Positions 27,154 through 36,054 of a stretch of 64,000 nucleotides of DNA are shown piece by piece. How positions within the stretch are numbered: the first letter of the stretch is position 1; every line of letters begins with the position of its first letter. Location: positions 62,001 through 126,000 of the forward strand of contig DATMAT010000008.1 of assembly GCA_035559815.1 (NCBI GenBank), given 5' to 3'. The notes below the pieces were generated by a model that did not search any database, had not been told where the DNA came from, and worked only from the letters and a program-made list of their open reading frames with translations. Source of the stretch: Thermodesulfobacteriota bacterium (GTDB lineage: Bacteria; Desulfobacterota_D; UBA1144; Nemesobacterales; CSP1-2). The translations under genes and the position numbers were made by a program.

Positions 27154-28710
27154 TTAGCGAATTCTATGGAAGAACTGCTCCCTCTGCCCGTGAAGAATCG
27201 TTTTTAATGTTTGAGGCAAAGAATCGGCAACATCCCCGGCAATGATCCCGGCTTGCCCCCTTTTATCGGCGGCCAAATCACCGGCCAAGCCGTGGGAGAA
27301 AACTCCCAAAATACAGGCGTATTCGGGGCTATACCCTTGAGCCAGGAATCCCCCTATAATCCCGGTTAGTACATCTCCCATACCCCCTGAAGCCATACCC
27401 GGGTTACCGGTGGGGTTTATGAATACCCTTCCATCGGGTGTTGAAACTACTGTCCTTGCGCCTTTAAGCACAGTGAAGACATTATACATAGACGAAAAAT
27501 CCCTAGCAACGCCGATGCGGTCCTTTTGTATATCCTCGGTGGTCTTGCCAATTAACCGGGACATCTCACCGGGATGAGGGGTGAGGATGATGGGCGCTTT
27601 TAGGTCCTTCAGAATATCAAGATTTTGCGCTATCAAGGTAATCCCGTCCGCATCGACCACCGTCGGCAATGTCGACCTTCCGAGAATCTGGTAGAAGAAA
27701 TGGGCGGTGTCCTCGGTTGTGGAGATCCCCGGCCCTATCGCCAGCGCCGTTTTTCTCGAAGACATGATCCTAAGAGCTGCTTCTACGGATTCTTTTCCAA
27801 AGGTGCTATCTTTGGCTTCCGGGAGAGGCTCAGTCATGGCTTCGGTTAATTTCTCCTCCAGAATAGGGTTAAGACTCCTGGGTACTCCGACTGTGACGAG
27901 GCCAGTTCCAACCCTAAGCGCTCCCTCCGCGACAAGGGTAGCGGCTCCTGTTTTTCCGGGGGAGCCGGAGAGAACGAATAGATGCCCAAAGGTGCCTTTA
28001 TGGGTGTTTGGCTGTCTCGGTTTTAATATTTTTCTAACTGTATCATAAGTTATGAGTTCGTAAGGGATATCCTTTTCGAGAAACTTAGGTGTGGTAATGT
28101 CGACCACATAAACCTTTCCTGCGTACTCTATTCCCGGGTAGATTGACAGTCCCAGTTTTGGTAAGACAAATGTCACCGTAACGTCCGCTTTTACCGATAG
28201 ACCGAGTGGATACCCGGTGTTAGCATCCAGTCCCGATGGGAGGTCGACCGAGACTCGGGGGACGGGTTGTCTGTTTATGAATTCTATGGCTTCTTTATAA
28301 AACCCCTCGACCTCCCTATCCAGTCCGGTGCCAAAAATGGCATCGATTATGACGTCAGCTTGCTTGTATTCCGAGAGTGTACCCTTGTTCTCGACCAATA
28401 GGCCGCCGATTTTACGTAGTGACTGATAATTGGTGAGTGCATCACCTTTATACTTTTTGGGGTCGGATAAGACGTAAGTGGTTACATCCAAGCCCTCTCC
28501 GATAAGGTGCCTGGCCACAACAAAGCCATCTCCCCCGTTATTGCCGCCGCCGGCGAATATGGCCACCCTTTTAGCCTGGGGAAATTCTTGGAGCAGCACA
28601 TTTGCCACTGCCCGCCCGGCATTTTCCATGAGAATAAGACCGGTAATACCGTATTCCTCGATCGATGCTCTGTCTATTTCCCTGACAATCTCGCGGGTCG
28701 CTAGTTTCAT
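27154..28710 (-). CDS. nnr: Bifunctional NAD(P)H-hydrate epimerase / ADP-dependent NAD(P)H-hydrate dehydratase
   Basis: Metabolite-repair enzyme that restores damaged NAD(P)H hydrates. Residues 1-215 form the YjeF-N epimerase (SIEEYGITGLILMENAGRA, FAGGGNNGGDGFVVARHL, DAIFGTGLDREVEG, SVDLPSGLDANTG). Residues 235-505 form the YjeF-C dehydratase (HKGTFGHLFVLSGSPGKTGAA, ILTPHPGEMSRL, NPGMASGGMGDVLTGIIGGFL). 518 residues is the normal fused length. It is first in the nnr-tsaE-lysC-cimA run, a gene order also seen in Geobacter-type genomes. No clear Shine-Dalgarno precedes the ATG. Confidence 0.95.
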   Translation of the reverse strand: MKLATREIVREIDRASIEEYGITGLILMENAGRAVANVLLQEFPQAKRVAIFAGGGNNGGDGFVVARHLIGEGLDVTTYVLSDPKKYKGDALTNYQSLRKIGGLLVENKGTLSEYKQADVIIDAIFGTGLDREVEGFYKEAIEFINRQPVPRVSVDLPSGLDANTGYPLGLSVKADVTVTFVLPKLGLSIYPGIEYAGKVYVVDITTPKFLEKDIPYELITYDTVRKILKPRQPNTHKGTFGHLFVLSGSPGKTGAATLVAEGALRVGTGLVTVGVPRSLNPILEEKLTEAMTEPLPEAKDSTFGKESVEAALRIMSSRKTALAIGPGISTTEDTAHFFYQILGRSTLPTVVDADGITLIAQNLDILKDLKAPIILTPHPGEMSRLIGKTTEDIQKDRIGVARDFSSMYNVFTVLKGARTVVSTPDGRVFINPTGNPGMASGGMGDVLTGIIGGFLAQGYSPEYACILGVFSHGLAGDLAADKRGQAGIIAGDVADSLPQTLKTILHGQREQFFHRIR

Positions 28711-28867
28711 CTGAGAAGAAGTAAATAATTTGATAAGTTATTAAGTATATATGATAAATTACTTTTAATAAATCAGCTAACCTGCCTTGAATTTGTGACT
28801 TTTTAAGCGTATGTAGGAGTTGCAAAATTTGTGGCGAACTCAGATTCGTTGAATCGGGTATCTCAAA

Positions 28868-29872
28868 TTAAAGTTTTGCACCTATCATATTTAGGAGTAT
28901 AGATACCCCTCGCTTACATCTTGTCTTTCCCAAAGGCTGAGTCGGAGCTATAAAAACCTCTTTTATAGGTTTTCCTTCCCACTTTGGAGGTGGTTTTATG
29001 CCCAGGGCAACAAGTACAGTTGCCGCCGTATCGTAGATGTTAACATTCCCGTTAATCCGGTAGCCTTTCTTGACCCCCGGCCCAACTGCAATCCAGGGTA
29101 TGGTGATAACCTCCGAATCAGAGCCGATATGATTCTTTCCCTGTCCGCCGTGGTCGGAGGTAATGATCAATAATGTATGCTCGTATATTCCCGCCTCATC
29201 GAGCGATTCGAGAATCACTTTTATTGCTCTGTCCACCTGTTCGAGTGCTTTAATGTAATCTTCCGACATCCAGCCCATCTGGTGTCCGGTGAGGTCCGGT
29301 TCGGGAAAATGGATAAGAACTAGCTCTGGCCTCTCCGTTTTCATGTATGAGGAGAATCGAGATGCTATCGTATCGTTGCTACCCGGTGCCTCTCCGGTAG
29401 ATTCGAAGTGGTCTACAGTGTTCGGCCTTGCCAGATATCGAAGTTTATCCTTGCCCACAAACATAGCTGTTTTTAATCCCTTCTCCTTTGCCACGCTGAA
29501 GATTGTCTCTATGTCTACATGCTTCATGAATGGCACCCAAAAGTTTATTTTCATGCCGTGTCTTTCGGGAGTAAGTCCGGTAAGTAATGAGGTGTGTGCG
29601 GGTAAGGTGCGGGCAGGAATCACTGTCTTAGCTTCAAGTGAGCAAGAACCTTTCTTGATGAGTGACTGTATGTGCGGGACATTCCCTTCAGTAATTGCAT
29701 CCGGTCTCAAGCCGTCGATGGTTATGATTATAACGTACTTTGCTTTTGCATCGTTCGTATGATCCGGGTCCGGATTATGCTGGTTGGTTTGAGCGTATCT
29801 AACCCAGCTAGATATGTTTATCAGTATGATAATGATGAGTAATGCTTTGGTTGGAAATTTTGGATATCTCAA
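28868..29872 (-). CDS. Exported alkaline-phosphatase-superfamily phosphodiesterase
   Basis: Type I phosphodiesterase/nucleotide pyrophosphatase-like protein of 334 residues. A hydrophobic N-terminus (KALLIIIILINISSW) acts as signal peptide or anchor. The metal site starts with IIITIDGLRPDAI (D53), the predicted nucleophile is T89 in PARTLPAHTSLLTGLTPERHG, and later ligands are in LIHFPEPDLTGHQMGW and ITSDHGGQGKNHIG. Substrate is unknown; lipid or nucleotide phosphodiesters are typical. The start appears to be a TTG with a weak ribosome site. The gene lies in the same direction as nnr, separated by about 150 bp. Confidence 0.85.
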   Translation of the reverse strand: MRYPKFPTKALLIIIILINISSWVRYAQTNQHNPDPDHTNDAKAKYVIIITIDGLRPDAITEGNVPHIQSLIKKGSCSLEAKTVIPARTLPAHTSLLTGLTPERHGMKINFWVPFMKHVDIETIFSVAKEKGLKTAMFVGKDKLRYLARPNTVDHFESTGEAPGSNDTIASRFSSYMKTERPELVLIHFPEPDLTGHQMGWMSEDYIKALEQVDRAIKVILESLDEAGIYEHTLLIITSDHGGQGKNHIGSDSEVITIPWIAVGPGVKKGYRINGNVNIYDTAATVLVALGIKPPPKWEGKPIKEVFIAPTQPLGKTRCKRGVSILLNMIGAKL

Positions 29873-29894
29873 GGCGAGACAGGAAAAACGTTGA

Positions 29895-30062
29895 TTAAGT
29901 CTCTTCTGATTCGCTGATTAACTCCCGGTGTTTAACCCTTTTTTCTTTCTCTTTGTCCTTCTTTGACTTTATGACCTTTCCGGCTTTGGCAGTTTTTTTC
30001 CTGATTTTAAAGAAGCCTTCAAATCTGGACCTTATCTTATCCTTCCGATGTCTTTCTCCCAT
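29895..30062 (-). CDS. Candidate small Lys/Arg-rich protein (55 residues)
   Basis: Short minus-strand frame: MGERHRKDKIRSRFEGFF, then KIRKKTAKAGKVIKSKKDKE, ending ELISESEET and TAA. It is very basic with a short acidic end, soluble, with no recognised domain. It fills the gap between the phosphodiesterase gene and the Cys-rich gene in the same direction. The ribosome site is weak. It may be a nucleic-acid-associated small protein or a chance frame favoured by AAG/AAA-rich sequence. Confidence 0.4.
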   Translation of the reverse strand: MGERHRKDKIRSRFEGFFKIRKKTAKAGKVIKSKKDKEKEKRVKHRELISESEET

Positions 30063-30150
30063 ACTTTAATACTAACCTGGATCCGGCGGATGGAAAACTA
30101 AATTAGGCCATGGAGAAGATTGCTCGTAAATTATTCGATATCGCTACCTT

Positions 30151-30447
30151 CTACTTTGCCATTCCTCCGTATGGAACCGGTCTTGAATCACCGAGGGTTT
30201 GTACCACGGTATTCACAAACTCTTCGGCGTGTTGCCAACAGAGAAAATAGGTAAGCGATACCCCGGTTCCGGCAGGGCTGGAGAGGCTGGATATGGAAAA
30301 GGTTTGGTAGTGTCTACTGCATAAATCTTTCTTGCACACCGCGCATTCCTTTATTGCCTGTCTCTGTCCTTCGCTATCACACCGAACCCCCTTCTCATCT
30401 ACGTGGTCGCACTCGAATACCTCTATATTCACGATTTTCTTGGACAT
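30151..30447 (-). CDS. Cys/His-rich small protein, probable zinc binder
   Basis: Protein of 98 residues, family not recognised. Cysteines and histidines are arranged like a treble-clef or B-box style metal site: FECDHVDEKGVRCD, then IKECAVCKKDLCSRHY and, near the C-terminus, LCWQHAEEF. This gives at least two potential zinc sites. The ATG at 30447 is chosen because GGAGGGAG sits directly upstream; earlier in-frame starts lie within that site. The role is unknown. Confidence 0.65.
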   Translation of the reverse strand: MSKKIVNIEVFECDHVDEKGVRCDSEGQRQAIKECAVCKKDLCSRHYQTFSISSLSSPAGTGVSLTYFLCWQHAEEFVNTVVQTLGDSRPVPYGGMAK

Positions 30448-30662
30448 TTCTCCCTCCATCAAATCCTTGCAGGCTGGTACCTTGTAGAACCGCTACGGGC
30501 TCAGCTCAAATAAAATTTTTCTCTCAAATTAATCAAAATAGCATGACAAGTCAATAGTGATGTTGTTTTTTAGCCTGAAATGGAGCGAGTCCTCCGGCTT
30601 CTCTCGATTGTCATGGTAAATTACCACTTGATTACTAGAGGCCCTTCTGTAATAATTTCAAA

Positions 30663-31631
30663 ATGCTTACAGTCAAACAGGGTGTAAACGGGGCACTAAA
30701 GTATCTTTACACCAAGGCCACCGGAAGACCCAAGCTGGTTAATCTGGAGATAACCAAGCTTTGTAACGCCAAGTGTGATTTTTGCGACTATTGGCAGACC
30801 AGACATGAAACCCGACTATCCGATTATCGCCCGGTAATAAAGAAGATTAATCCGCTGGTTGTAGTGATTACCGGCGGAGAGCCGATGCTCAGAAAGGACC
30901 TGCCGGACATAGTCAGGCAGGTGAAAGAGTGTTCGATCTTCATATTTACCTCCATGGTTACTAAGGGTGACCTGTTGACCCTGGAGAAAGCAGAGGAGCT
31001 TTTCGCTGCCGGGATTGACCAGATTGCCGTATCCCTAGATTTTCCCGGGGAGAAACACGATTCCTATAGGGGAATTCCCGGATTATGGAATCACCTGTCC
31101 AATCTCCTTCCGGAGCTTTCAAGGAGATTCAGTAAAAAGAGCATAGTGTTGAATACCATAATTATGGAAGACAACCTGGACCAGATAATCGACATTGCAC
31201 ACAAGGCAAAAGAGTGGGGAGTAAGTATTTCCTTCAGCTCCTACTCGGTGATGAAGACCAACAACAGCAGCCACTTCATTAAACAGCAGAAGTTGGAAAA
31301 AATTAGGGAAGTGGTCAATAACTTGATAGAGCTCAGGAGAAAATGGAAAGGGGTTATCGTTTCCACCGAATACTATCTCAAAGAAGTGCCGGAATACTTC
31401 GAGAGGGGTGGGGTTCCCGATTGTCTGGCCGGTATAAACATGATTCAGGTAACCCCAAGCGGTCATCTAAAGAGATGCTCGGAGATGCCGGTTACTGCCC
31501 ATTATAGCGACTACAGTCCGGATTTATACGGCAAGACCAGGTGTGAAGCATGCTGGTATAGCTGTCGCGGCGAAACCCAGACTCCTATAAACATTAGGAG
31601 AGGTTTGGAGTATATGGGAATATGGCTTTAA
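30663..31631 (+). CDS. Radical SAM protein
   Basis: 322 residues. The [4Fe-4S] binding motif CNAKCDFC gives C34, C38 and C41 (CX3CX2C), and GGEP (residues 70-73) contacts the SAM amino group. A second cluster of cysteines at the C-terminus (PDCLAG, KRCSEMP, RCEACWYSCRGE) indicates a SPASM- or twitch-like auxiliary iron-sulfur site. The overall pattern is close to HpnH-like and peptide- or lipid-modifying radical SAM proteins, but no partner gene points to the substrate. Upstream is a 200-bp divergent spacer; downstream a repeat-filled region. Confidence 0.88.
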   Translation: MLTVKQGVNGALKYLYTKATGRPKLVNLEITKLCNAKCDFCDYWQTRHETRLSDYRPVIKKINPLVVVITGGEPMLRKDLPDIVRQVKECSIFIFTSMVTKGDLLTLEKAEELFAAGIDQIAVSLDFPGEKHDSYRGIPGLWNHLSNLLPELSRRFSKKSIVLNTIIMEDNLDQIIDIAHKAKEWGVSISFSSYSVMKTNNSSHFIKQQKLEKIREVVNNLIELRRKWKGVIVSTEYYLKEVPEYFERGGVPDCLAGINMIQVTPSGHLKRCSEMPVTAHYSDYSPDLYGKTRCEACWYSCRGETQTPINIRRGLEYMGIWL

Positions 31632-31634
31632 GCA

Positions 31635-31687
31635 AGATGCGGGATACAGGATACATGATGCAGGATTCAAGATGCACGATGCATGTA
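31635..31687. repeat. Heptanucleotide array, site 1 (CANGATR units)
   Basis: Reads as 7-base units CAGGATA, CATGATG, CAGGATT, CAAGATG, CACGATG, CATG. It is directly downstream of the radical SAM gene. The same units recur at four more sites in the window. Confidence 0.8.
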
Positions 31688-31817
31688 AAACTTATCTAGC
31701 ATATATGTGTAAAAATCAAGATTTAATTTGTCAGAGAGCGTCGGGATAAGTTACATTTTTCCAATAAATTACCGCAATCACTTTGTAAATCCGCTCATTC
31801 CTTAGTTTCACTTGATA

Positions 31818-32072
31818 CAGGCTCTGAGCATGCCCTGGGATTTATCGAAGGGTCGATAGAAGTACGAAATTTCTTGAGGTGTTCATTCTTCGACTGTGCT
31901 CAGAATGAACGGTTTTTATTTCATTAATCATTTTAGCTGATATATATCCGCTCATCCTGAGCCTGGTCGAAGGATGGGTTATTAAGGTGTTTGCCCTTCC
32001 GCCCTACTCAGAATGAACGGGGTTTTACTAGAAAATGCGATTAACAGACTCTTCGCTTTGCTCAGAGTGACA
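31818..32072. repeat. CTTCGACTGTGCTCAGAATGAAC-type repeat island
   Basis: Several copies in both orientations: a hairpin at 31881-31910 (GTTCATTCT/AGAATGAAC with TCGACTGTGCTC loop), CCGCTCATCCTGAGCCTGG with CGAAGGATGG at 31948-31978, ACTCAGAATGAACGG at 32007-32021, and CTTCGCTTTGCTCAGAGTGACA at 32050-32071. Shorter relatives are at 16914-16931 and 32171-32195. The 577-bp gap 31632-32208 contains no gene. Confidence 0.75.
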
Positions 32073-32208
32073 TTTATAAAAGGAAATCATTCTATTAAAT
32101 ACAACTTGCTAAGGTAGTGTCCGTTTGATTAAATCCTGGCTATTACACATACAATGTGTTCTGTACCGTGCATCGTTCGACTGAGCTCACGACAAGTCTT
32201 GCATCCTT

Positions 32209-33651
32209 TTATGTTTGGCTTTTTACCCGCCAGATGGTTCCTTCTTTAGAATCTTCGAGTAATATTCCTTTCTCGCTCAGGTATTCTCTGATTTCGTCCG
32301 CCCGTTTCCAGTTCTTCTCCGTTCTGGCCTTATTTCTCTCTTTGATTAGTTCCTGAATCTCTCTTTCGGTGATTTCAAGGTTTATCTTAGCCAGCTTCTC
32401 TCTCTTTAAATAGTCATCCGGGGCAAGCTCTAATATTCCCATAGTGCTTCCGAAAGCTCTCAGTTCTTCTATACTCTCAGACAGGGTGGAGGACCATCCG
32501 GTAGAGTCGATAGACCGGTTGATTGCCCTGACCAGGTCAAATAGGTTTCCGAGTGCATCCGCTGTGTTAAAGTCGTCGTACATTGCTTCGAGCCAAGCCG
32601 TCCTGAATCTTTCTAGATTGCTTGCCAGCTCGACGTCTACTCTTTCCTTATCCTTTTTCAGGTCTTCTGCCCGTTTGAGAGTTATATAGATTCTCTCTAA
32701 TGCTGACTCATTCTCGTCCATGGTGCTATCCGAGAAATCAGCCGGGTTCTGGTAGTGATGGGATAGGAAAAACAACCTTATTGCTTCTTTACTCCATCGG
32801 GACAGGGCTTCCCTCACATTTATGATGTTGCCGACGGATTTTGACATCTTTTCCCGGTTGATTTGGATAAGCCCATTATGCACCCAGTGTCTGACGAATT
32901 CGACACCGGTTGCCGATTCGGACTGGGCTATCTCATTCTCGTGATGGGGGAATATTAAGTCCTTTCCTCCCCCATGTATCTCAAAACTTTTTCCGAGATA
33001 CTTCATACTCATCGCCGAGCATTCGATATGCCAACCCGGGCGCCCTTTCCCCCACGGGCTTTCCCACCACGGCTCTCCAGGCTTTGCTCCTTTCCACAGG
33101 GCAAAATCAAGCGGATCCTCCTTCTGCTCGTTTATGTCTATCCTTGCCCCGGCCAACATTTCCTCCGGTGTTCTTTTGGAAAGCTTTCCATATCCGGGAA
33201 ACTTCTTTATGGAAAAGAAAACGTCGTCTCCGGATCGGTAGGCGTAACCCTTATCAATGATGGTCTTGATAAGCTCGATTATTTCAGCTATGTGTTCGGT
33301 GACCTTGGGTTGAAAGTCAGGCGTTTGCACCCCGAGGGAGGCCATGTCCTCGATGTATTCTTCCGTATATATTCGCGATATTTCTTCTGACGGGATTCCC
33401 GTCTCCTTTGATTTGTTTATTATTTTATCGTCGATGTCGGTAAAGTTTCGGACGTAGGTTACGTCATAACCTATCTTCTTAAGGAATCTCTGTATAATAT
33501 CAAAGGTCACCGCCGCCCGGGCATGACCCAGGTGAGCGGAGCTATAAACGGTCGGACCGCATACGTATATTCTTACCTTTTTACCCTCGAATGGGGCCAG
33601 GTCTTCCTTTTTTTGAGTGAGAGTGTTGTATAGCCTTATTTTTTTTTCCAT
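32209..33651 (-). CDS. cysS: Cysteinyl-tRNA synthetase
   Basis: Class I aminoacyl-tRNA synthetase of 480 residues from ATG 33651 (the frame extends further upstream, but those codons lie in the heptanucleotide repeat). Signatures are VRIYVCGPTVYSSAHLGHARA with zinc ligand C31 and the HIGH-type motif HLGH (40-43), WHIECSAMSMKYLG and GGKDLIFPHHENEIAQSE with the other zinc ligands, and KMSKS near residue 270. The DALR anticodon domain follows and ends with ADEIREYLSEKGILLEDSKEGTIW. Essential housekeeping gene. Confidence 0.97.
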   Translation of the reverse strand: MEKKIRLYNTLTQKKEDLAPFEGKKVRIYVCGPTVYSSAHLGHARAAVTFDIIQRFLKKIGYDVTYVRNFTDIDDKIINKSKETGIPSEEISRIYTEEYIEDMASLGVQTPDFQPKVTEHIAEIIELIKTIIDKGYAYRSGDDVFFSIKKFPGYGKLSKRTPEEMLAGARIDINEQKEDPLDFALWKGAKPGEPWWESPWGKGRPGWHIECSAMSMKYLGKSFEIHGGGKDLIFPHHENEIAQSESATGVEFVRHWVHNGLIQINREKMSKSVGNIINVREALSRWSKEAIRLFFLSHHYQNPADFSDSTMDENESALERIYITLKRAEDLKKDKERVDVELASNLERFRTAWLEAMYDDFNTADALGNLFDLVRAINRSIDSTGWSSTLSESIEELRAFGSTMGILELAPDDYLKREKLAKINLEITEREIQELIKERNKARTEKNWKRADEIREYLSEKGILLEDSKEGTIWRVKSQT

Positions 33652-33668
33652 GGAATGTGGCTTGGATA

Positions 33669-33746
33669 TAGATACATGATGCAGGATGCATGATACAGGA
33701 TACAAGATGATTAATCCTGGTATCCCGCATCCCCTATCTTGAATCA
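33669..33746. repeat. Heptanucleotide array, site 2, with inverted half
   Basis: Units CATGATG, CAGGATG, CATGATA, CAGGATA, CAAGATG are followed by the inverse orientation (CCTGGTATCCCGCATCCCCTATCTTG). It fills the gap between the SDR gene and cysS. Confidence 0.8.
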
Positions 33747-33748
33747 GC

Positions 33749-34558
33749 TTAAATCAGGTCCTCTCCTCCATCTACCTTTATTACGTTTCCGGTTATCCAG
33801 TGTGTACCCCTGGCGGAGAGCGAAACAATGGCTTCCGCTACATCCTTGGGTCGGGTTAGCCTTCCGCTCGGGTTTACCCGAAGTGCATTCTCCACGATAA
33901 TATCGCTTCCTGGAATCTTACTGAGGGCAGGGGTTTCGGTAACCCCGGCTTGAATGGCGTTGGCAGTGATTCCCAAGGGGGCAAGTTCCACGGCAAGTTG
34001 TCTGATATGGGATTCAAGGGCTGCTTTGGCGGCGGAAACGGGACCATAGGTTTTCCAAACCCGGTGTCCTCCGGCGCTGGTCATAGCAAATATTCTTCCC
34101 CCTTCGACCATCAGTTTCCGGCTGACCAGTTCTTGAGTCCAGTAGACTAGGCTGTGAGCCATGACATCGAGGGTCATATTCATATTCGTATCGGTCACCA
34201 TTTCCTTTTGTGAGGAGGCAATGTACGGCTTAAGGGTTCCAAAAGCAAGCGAGTGAACCAAAACCCTTATTCCGGAAGGGTTGTCATTTTTTTTCAGGGT
34301 CTCTTCTATCTGGTCCAATGTCTCTTTTCTTTTTTCCGGGTCGGATGCGTTAATGTTGAAAAAAACCGCTTTTCTCCCTTTATCCTTTATCTGACCGATT
34401 ATTCGTTCTACGTTCTCCATGGTGGATTTTCTGTCTAAGTGGACGCCGAAGATGTGCATTCCGGCTTCGGCCAGTTCTAGGCTGATGGCTTCGCCAAAAC
34501 CGCTAGAAGCCCCCAGTATAAGAGCCCACTTGTCTATCAAACTATTATCGGCAGTCAA
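33749..34558 (-). CDS. Enoyl-ACP reductase-like short-chain dehydrogenase (FabL type)
   Basis: SDR protein of 269 residues. The cofactor loop is LILGASSGFGEAISLELAEAG, and HSLAFGTLKPYI and the YX6K active site (Y-GPVSAA-K in KTYGPVSAAKAALE) are visible. AVELAPLGITANAIQAGVTETPAL and the end WITGNVIKVDGGEDLI match FabL of Bacillus more than FabI. It probably reduces trans-2-enoyl-ACP in fatty acid synthesis or acts on a related acyl substrate. It starts at TTG with a strong GGAGG seven bases upstream. It stands upstream of cysS on the same strand. Confidence 0.8.
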   Translation of the reverse strand: MTADNSLIDKWALILGASSGFGEAISLELAEAGMHIFGVHLDRKSTMENVERIIGQIKDKGRKAVFFNINASDPEKRKETLDQIEETLKKNDNPSGIRVLVHSLAFGTLKPYIASSQKEMVTDTNMNMTLDVMAHSLVYWTQELVSRKLMVEGGRIFAMTSAGGHRVWKTYGPVSAAKAALESHIRQLAVELAPLGITANAIQAGVTETPALSKIPGSDIIVENALRVNPSGRLTRPKDVAEAIVSLSARGTHWITGNVIKVDGGEDLI

Positions 34559-34896
34559 TGCCTTTCCTCCTCATTTTGTTGCTTTAGATGGGTTAAGAAT
34601 AGTAGAGATTCTACGCATTTTGAGTGGAAATTCAAGAATCCAAATTTCTTAGTGATAAAGGTTTAAGCATACTGGCTAGGGAATATAAATCGCAATACCT
34701 CAGGTATTATTTGGCGATAATGCTTGGGAAAAATATTGAATTCTATTCCAGATCATATAGATAGTTATTTTCATTTGATTTAGGAAAGATTACGTAAACT
34801 TAACATTTAACAATTGCCCAATTGTTTTGCTTTTGCAAGCTACTTATTAAGATTATAATAGCCCGAGATTTATTATTAAAAAATAGTATATAAGAA

Positions 34897-35309
34897 ATGA
34901 CCAATCATAGGAAAAATTACCTCAAAGACCGCGTACACACGTTATTGGGGACAGAGCCCTTGATGTATTTCGATATTGTACACCCACAGTGTGGGTAATT
35001 AATGTATCTGAGAAGGATTATGGTTGGGATATTATTGTTACTATTGTTGAAAAAGAGGATATAAGAGAGTTTTTTTGCCCAGTTAAAGGCTTCTGACTCT
35101 CCTGACTATGTAGATGGCGGAAAATTTCTAAGTTGCTCACTGAAAGTTAGCACTATTGACTTTCTTTTGGATAAAACTATGCCCACAATGCTTTGCCTTA
35201 TGTGATGCAAGTAGCTGTTTGGTGTAACTGCCACAAAACTTTTCCGAGGATGAGAGGTTGAGATTTGAAAATTGCTTTGTAAAAAATCCTCCAGATTTTA
35301 TGAAATAAT
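34897..35309 (+). pseudogene. Decayed DUF4365-like gene
   Basis: No intact frame exists, but three consecutive segments in shifting frames look like one protein. The first is MTNHRKNYLKDRVHTLLG with MYFDIVHPQCG from ATG 34897. The next is VINVSEKDYGWDIIVTIVEK with FFCPVKGF after a -1 shift near 34995. Then comes DYVDGGKFLSCSLKVSTIDF and LLDKTMPTMLC after another shift near 35095, and a stop-interrupted tail to about 35309. The DYG-D-x-x-V, VKG and STIDFLL...MPTML pattern is what I would expect of a DUF4365 (restriction-nuclease-like) domain. The 34559-34896 stretch before it shows nothing. Confidence 0.45.
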
Positions 35310-35324
35310 GACTAAGCTGGAGAT

Positions 35325-35942
35325 TCAGGCTCTTTTATTGCTTGAAAATGTTATTTCTTCTTTACTAGTTTCTTGTCCATACCAGCAGGCTAAGGCCAGG
35401 GCAAAAATGAGGTCTTCATATTCTGGTTTTTTATCAGACTTGCCCATATCATCATTCTTTGGGGTTTTGTGTACGCGGAATCTCAAAATCTCTTCGGCGA
35501 TTACCCTTCCTAGAGCCGATTGGGGGTTTATCCTTAACCTTTCGGCAACATATAACATTTGCAAGTTCGTGAGAAGTTCTTTCTTTAGTAGAACACGGTC
35601 CACATCGTTACTTGTTGCCGTACCCTCGTCGATCATGGTGACGGCTACGGGATTTAATTTGGCTTTAATTAAGGAGTCAATTAATTTTTGTCCACAAACG
35701 GTGGTATCTGCTATCAGGTCGAGGTTCTCTTTAAGCTGATCGTTATCTAAAAACTCAATGATTCGGTTTACGATATCGTCATCGGATTTAAACTTAAATC
35801 GCTCTACACGTCTCAGGTTGTATCTTTTGTTTATTCGATACTTCCCGAAGGTCTCCACTAGGGCTATAGCCGCATGACCCTCGGCTTTCCCTGGGCTTAG
35901 GCCGAGAATAAACCTTTTCATATCCTTTTTTCCCATTTTCAT
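35325..35942 (-). CDS. RNase H-fold protein resembling a terminase nuclease domain
   Basis: Protein of 205 residues. The order of motifs resembles the C-terminal nuclease of phage terminase large subunits: FILGLSPGKAEGHAAIALVE as first strand, LDLIADTTVCGQKLID and NPVAVTMIDE in the middle, and EYEDLIFALALACWYG near the end, equivalent to the terminase HDDL-x-x-ALALA motif. The first strand has S-P-G where an active nuclease usually has an aspartate, so activity is doubtful. There is no terminase ATPase part and no other phage gene nearby. The function is unknown; it may be a domesticated or resolvase-like protein. The exact start among three nearby ATGs is undecided. Confidence 0.55.
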   Translation of the reverse strand: MKMGKKDMKRFILGLSPGKAEGHAAIALVETFGKYRINKRYNLRRVERFKFKSDDDIVNRIIEFLDNDQLKENLDLIADTTVCGQKLIDSLIKAKLNPVAVTMIDEGTATSNDVDRVLLKKELLTNLQMLYVAERLRINPQSALGRVIAEEILRFRVHKTPKNDDMGKSDKKPEYEDLIFALALACWYGQETSKEEITFSSNKRA

Positions 35943-36054
35943 TAACTATAGATTGGATTTCCGTGCGGGAAAAGAGCTTTTTCTTGACAAGCCTTATACG
36001 TGTATGAAAACTATGAGTCGATGGGTTGGTTCACGTTAATTAAGAGGTGTGTAT

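Noticed and set aside
32209-33260. Several plus-strand frames opposite cysS
   Set aside because: They are shadows of the cysS codons without ribosome sites or recognisable motifs.
33652-33705. 18-codon upstream extension of cysS
   Set aside because: It is encoded by the heptanucleotide repeat array; the conserved protein begins at MEKKIRLYN.
35325-35942. Phage terminase, hence prophage remnant
   Set aside because: The ATPase domain and all structural phage genes are missing, and the first nuclease aspartate appears absent, so only the fold similarity is reported.
35984-36020. TTGACA before ogt as a promoter
   Set aside because: No acceptable -10 box occurs at 15-19 bp spacing, so it was not listed as a feature.
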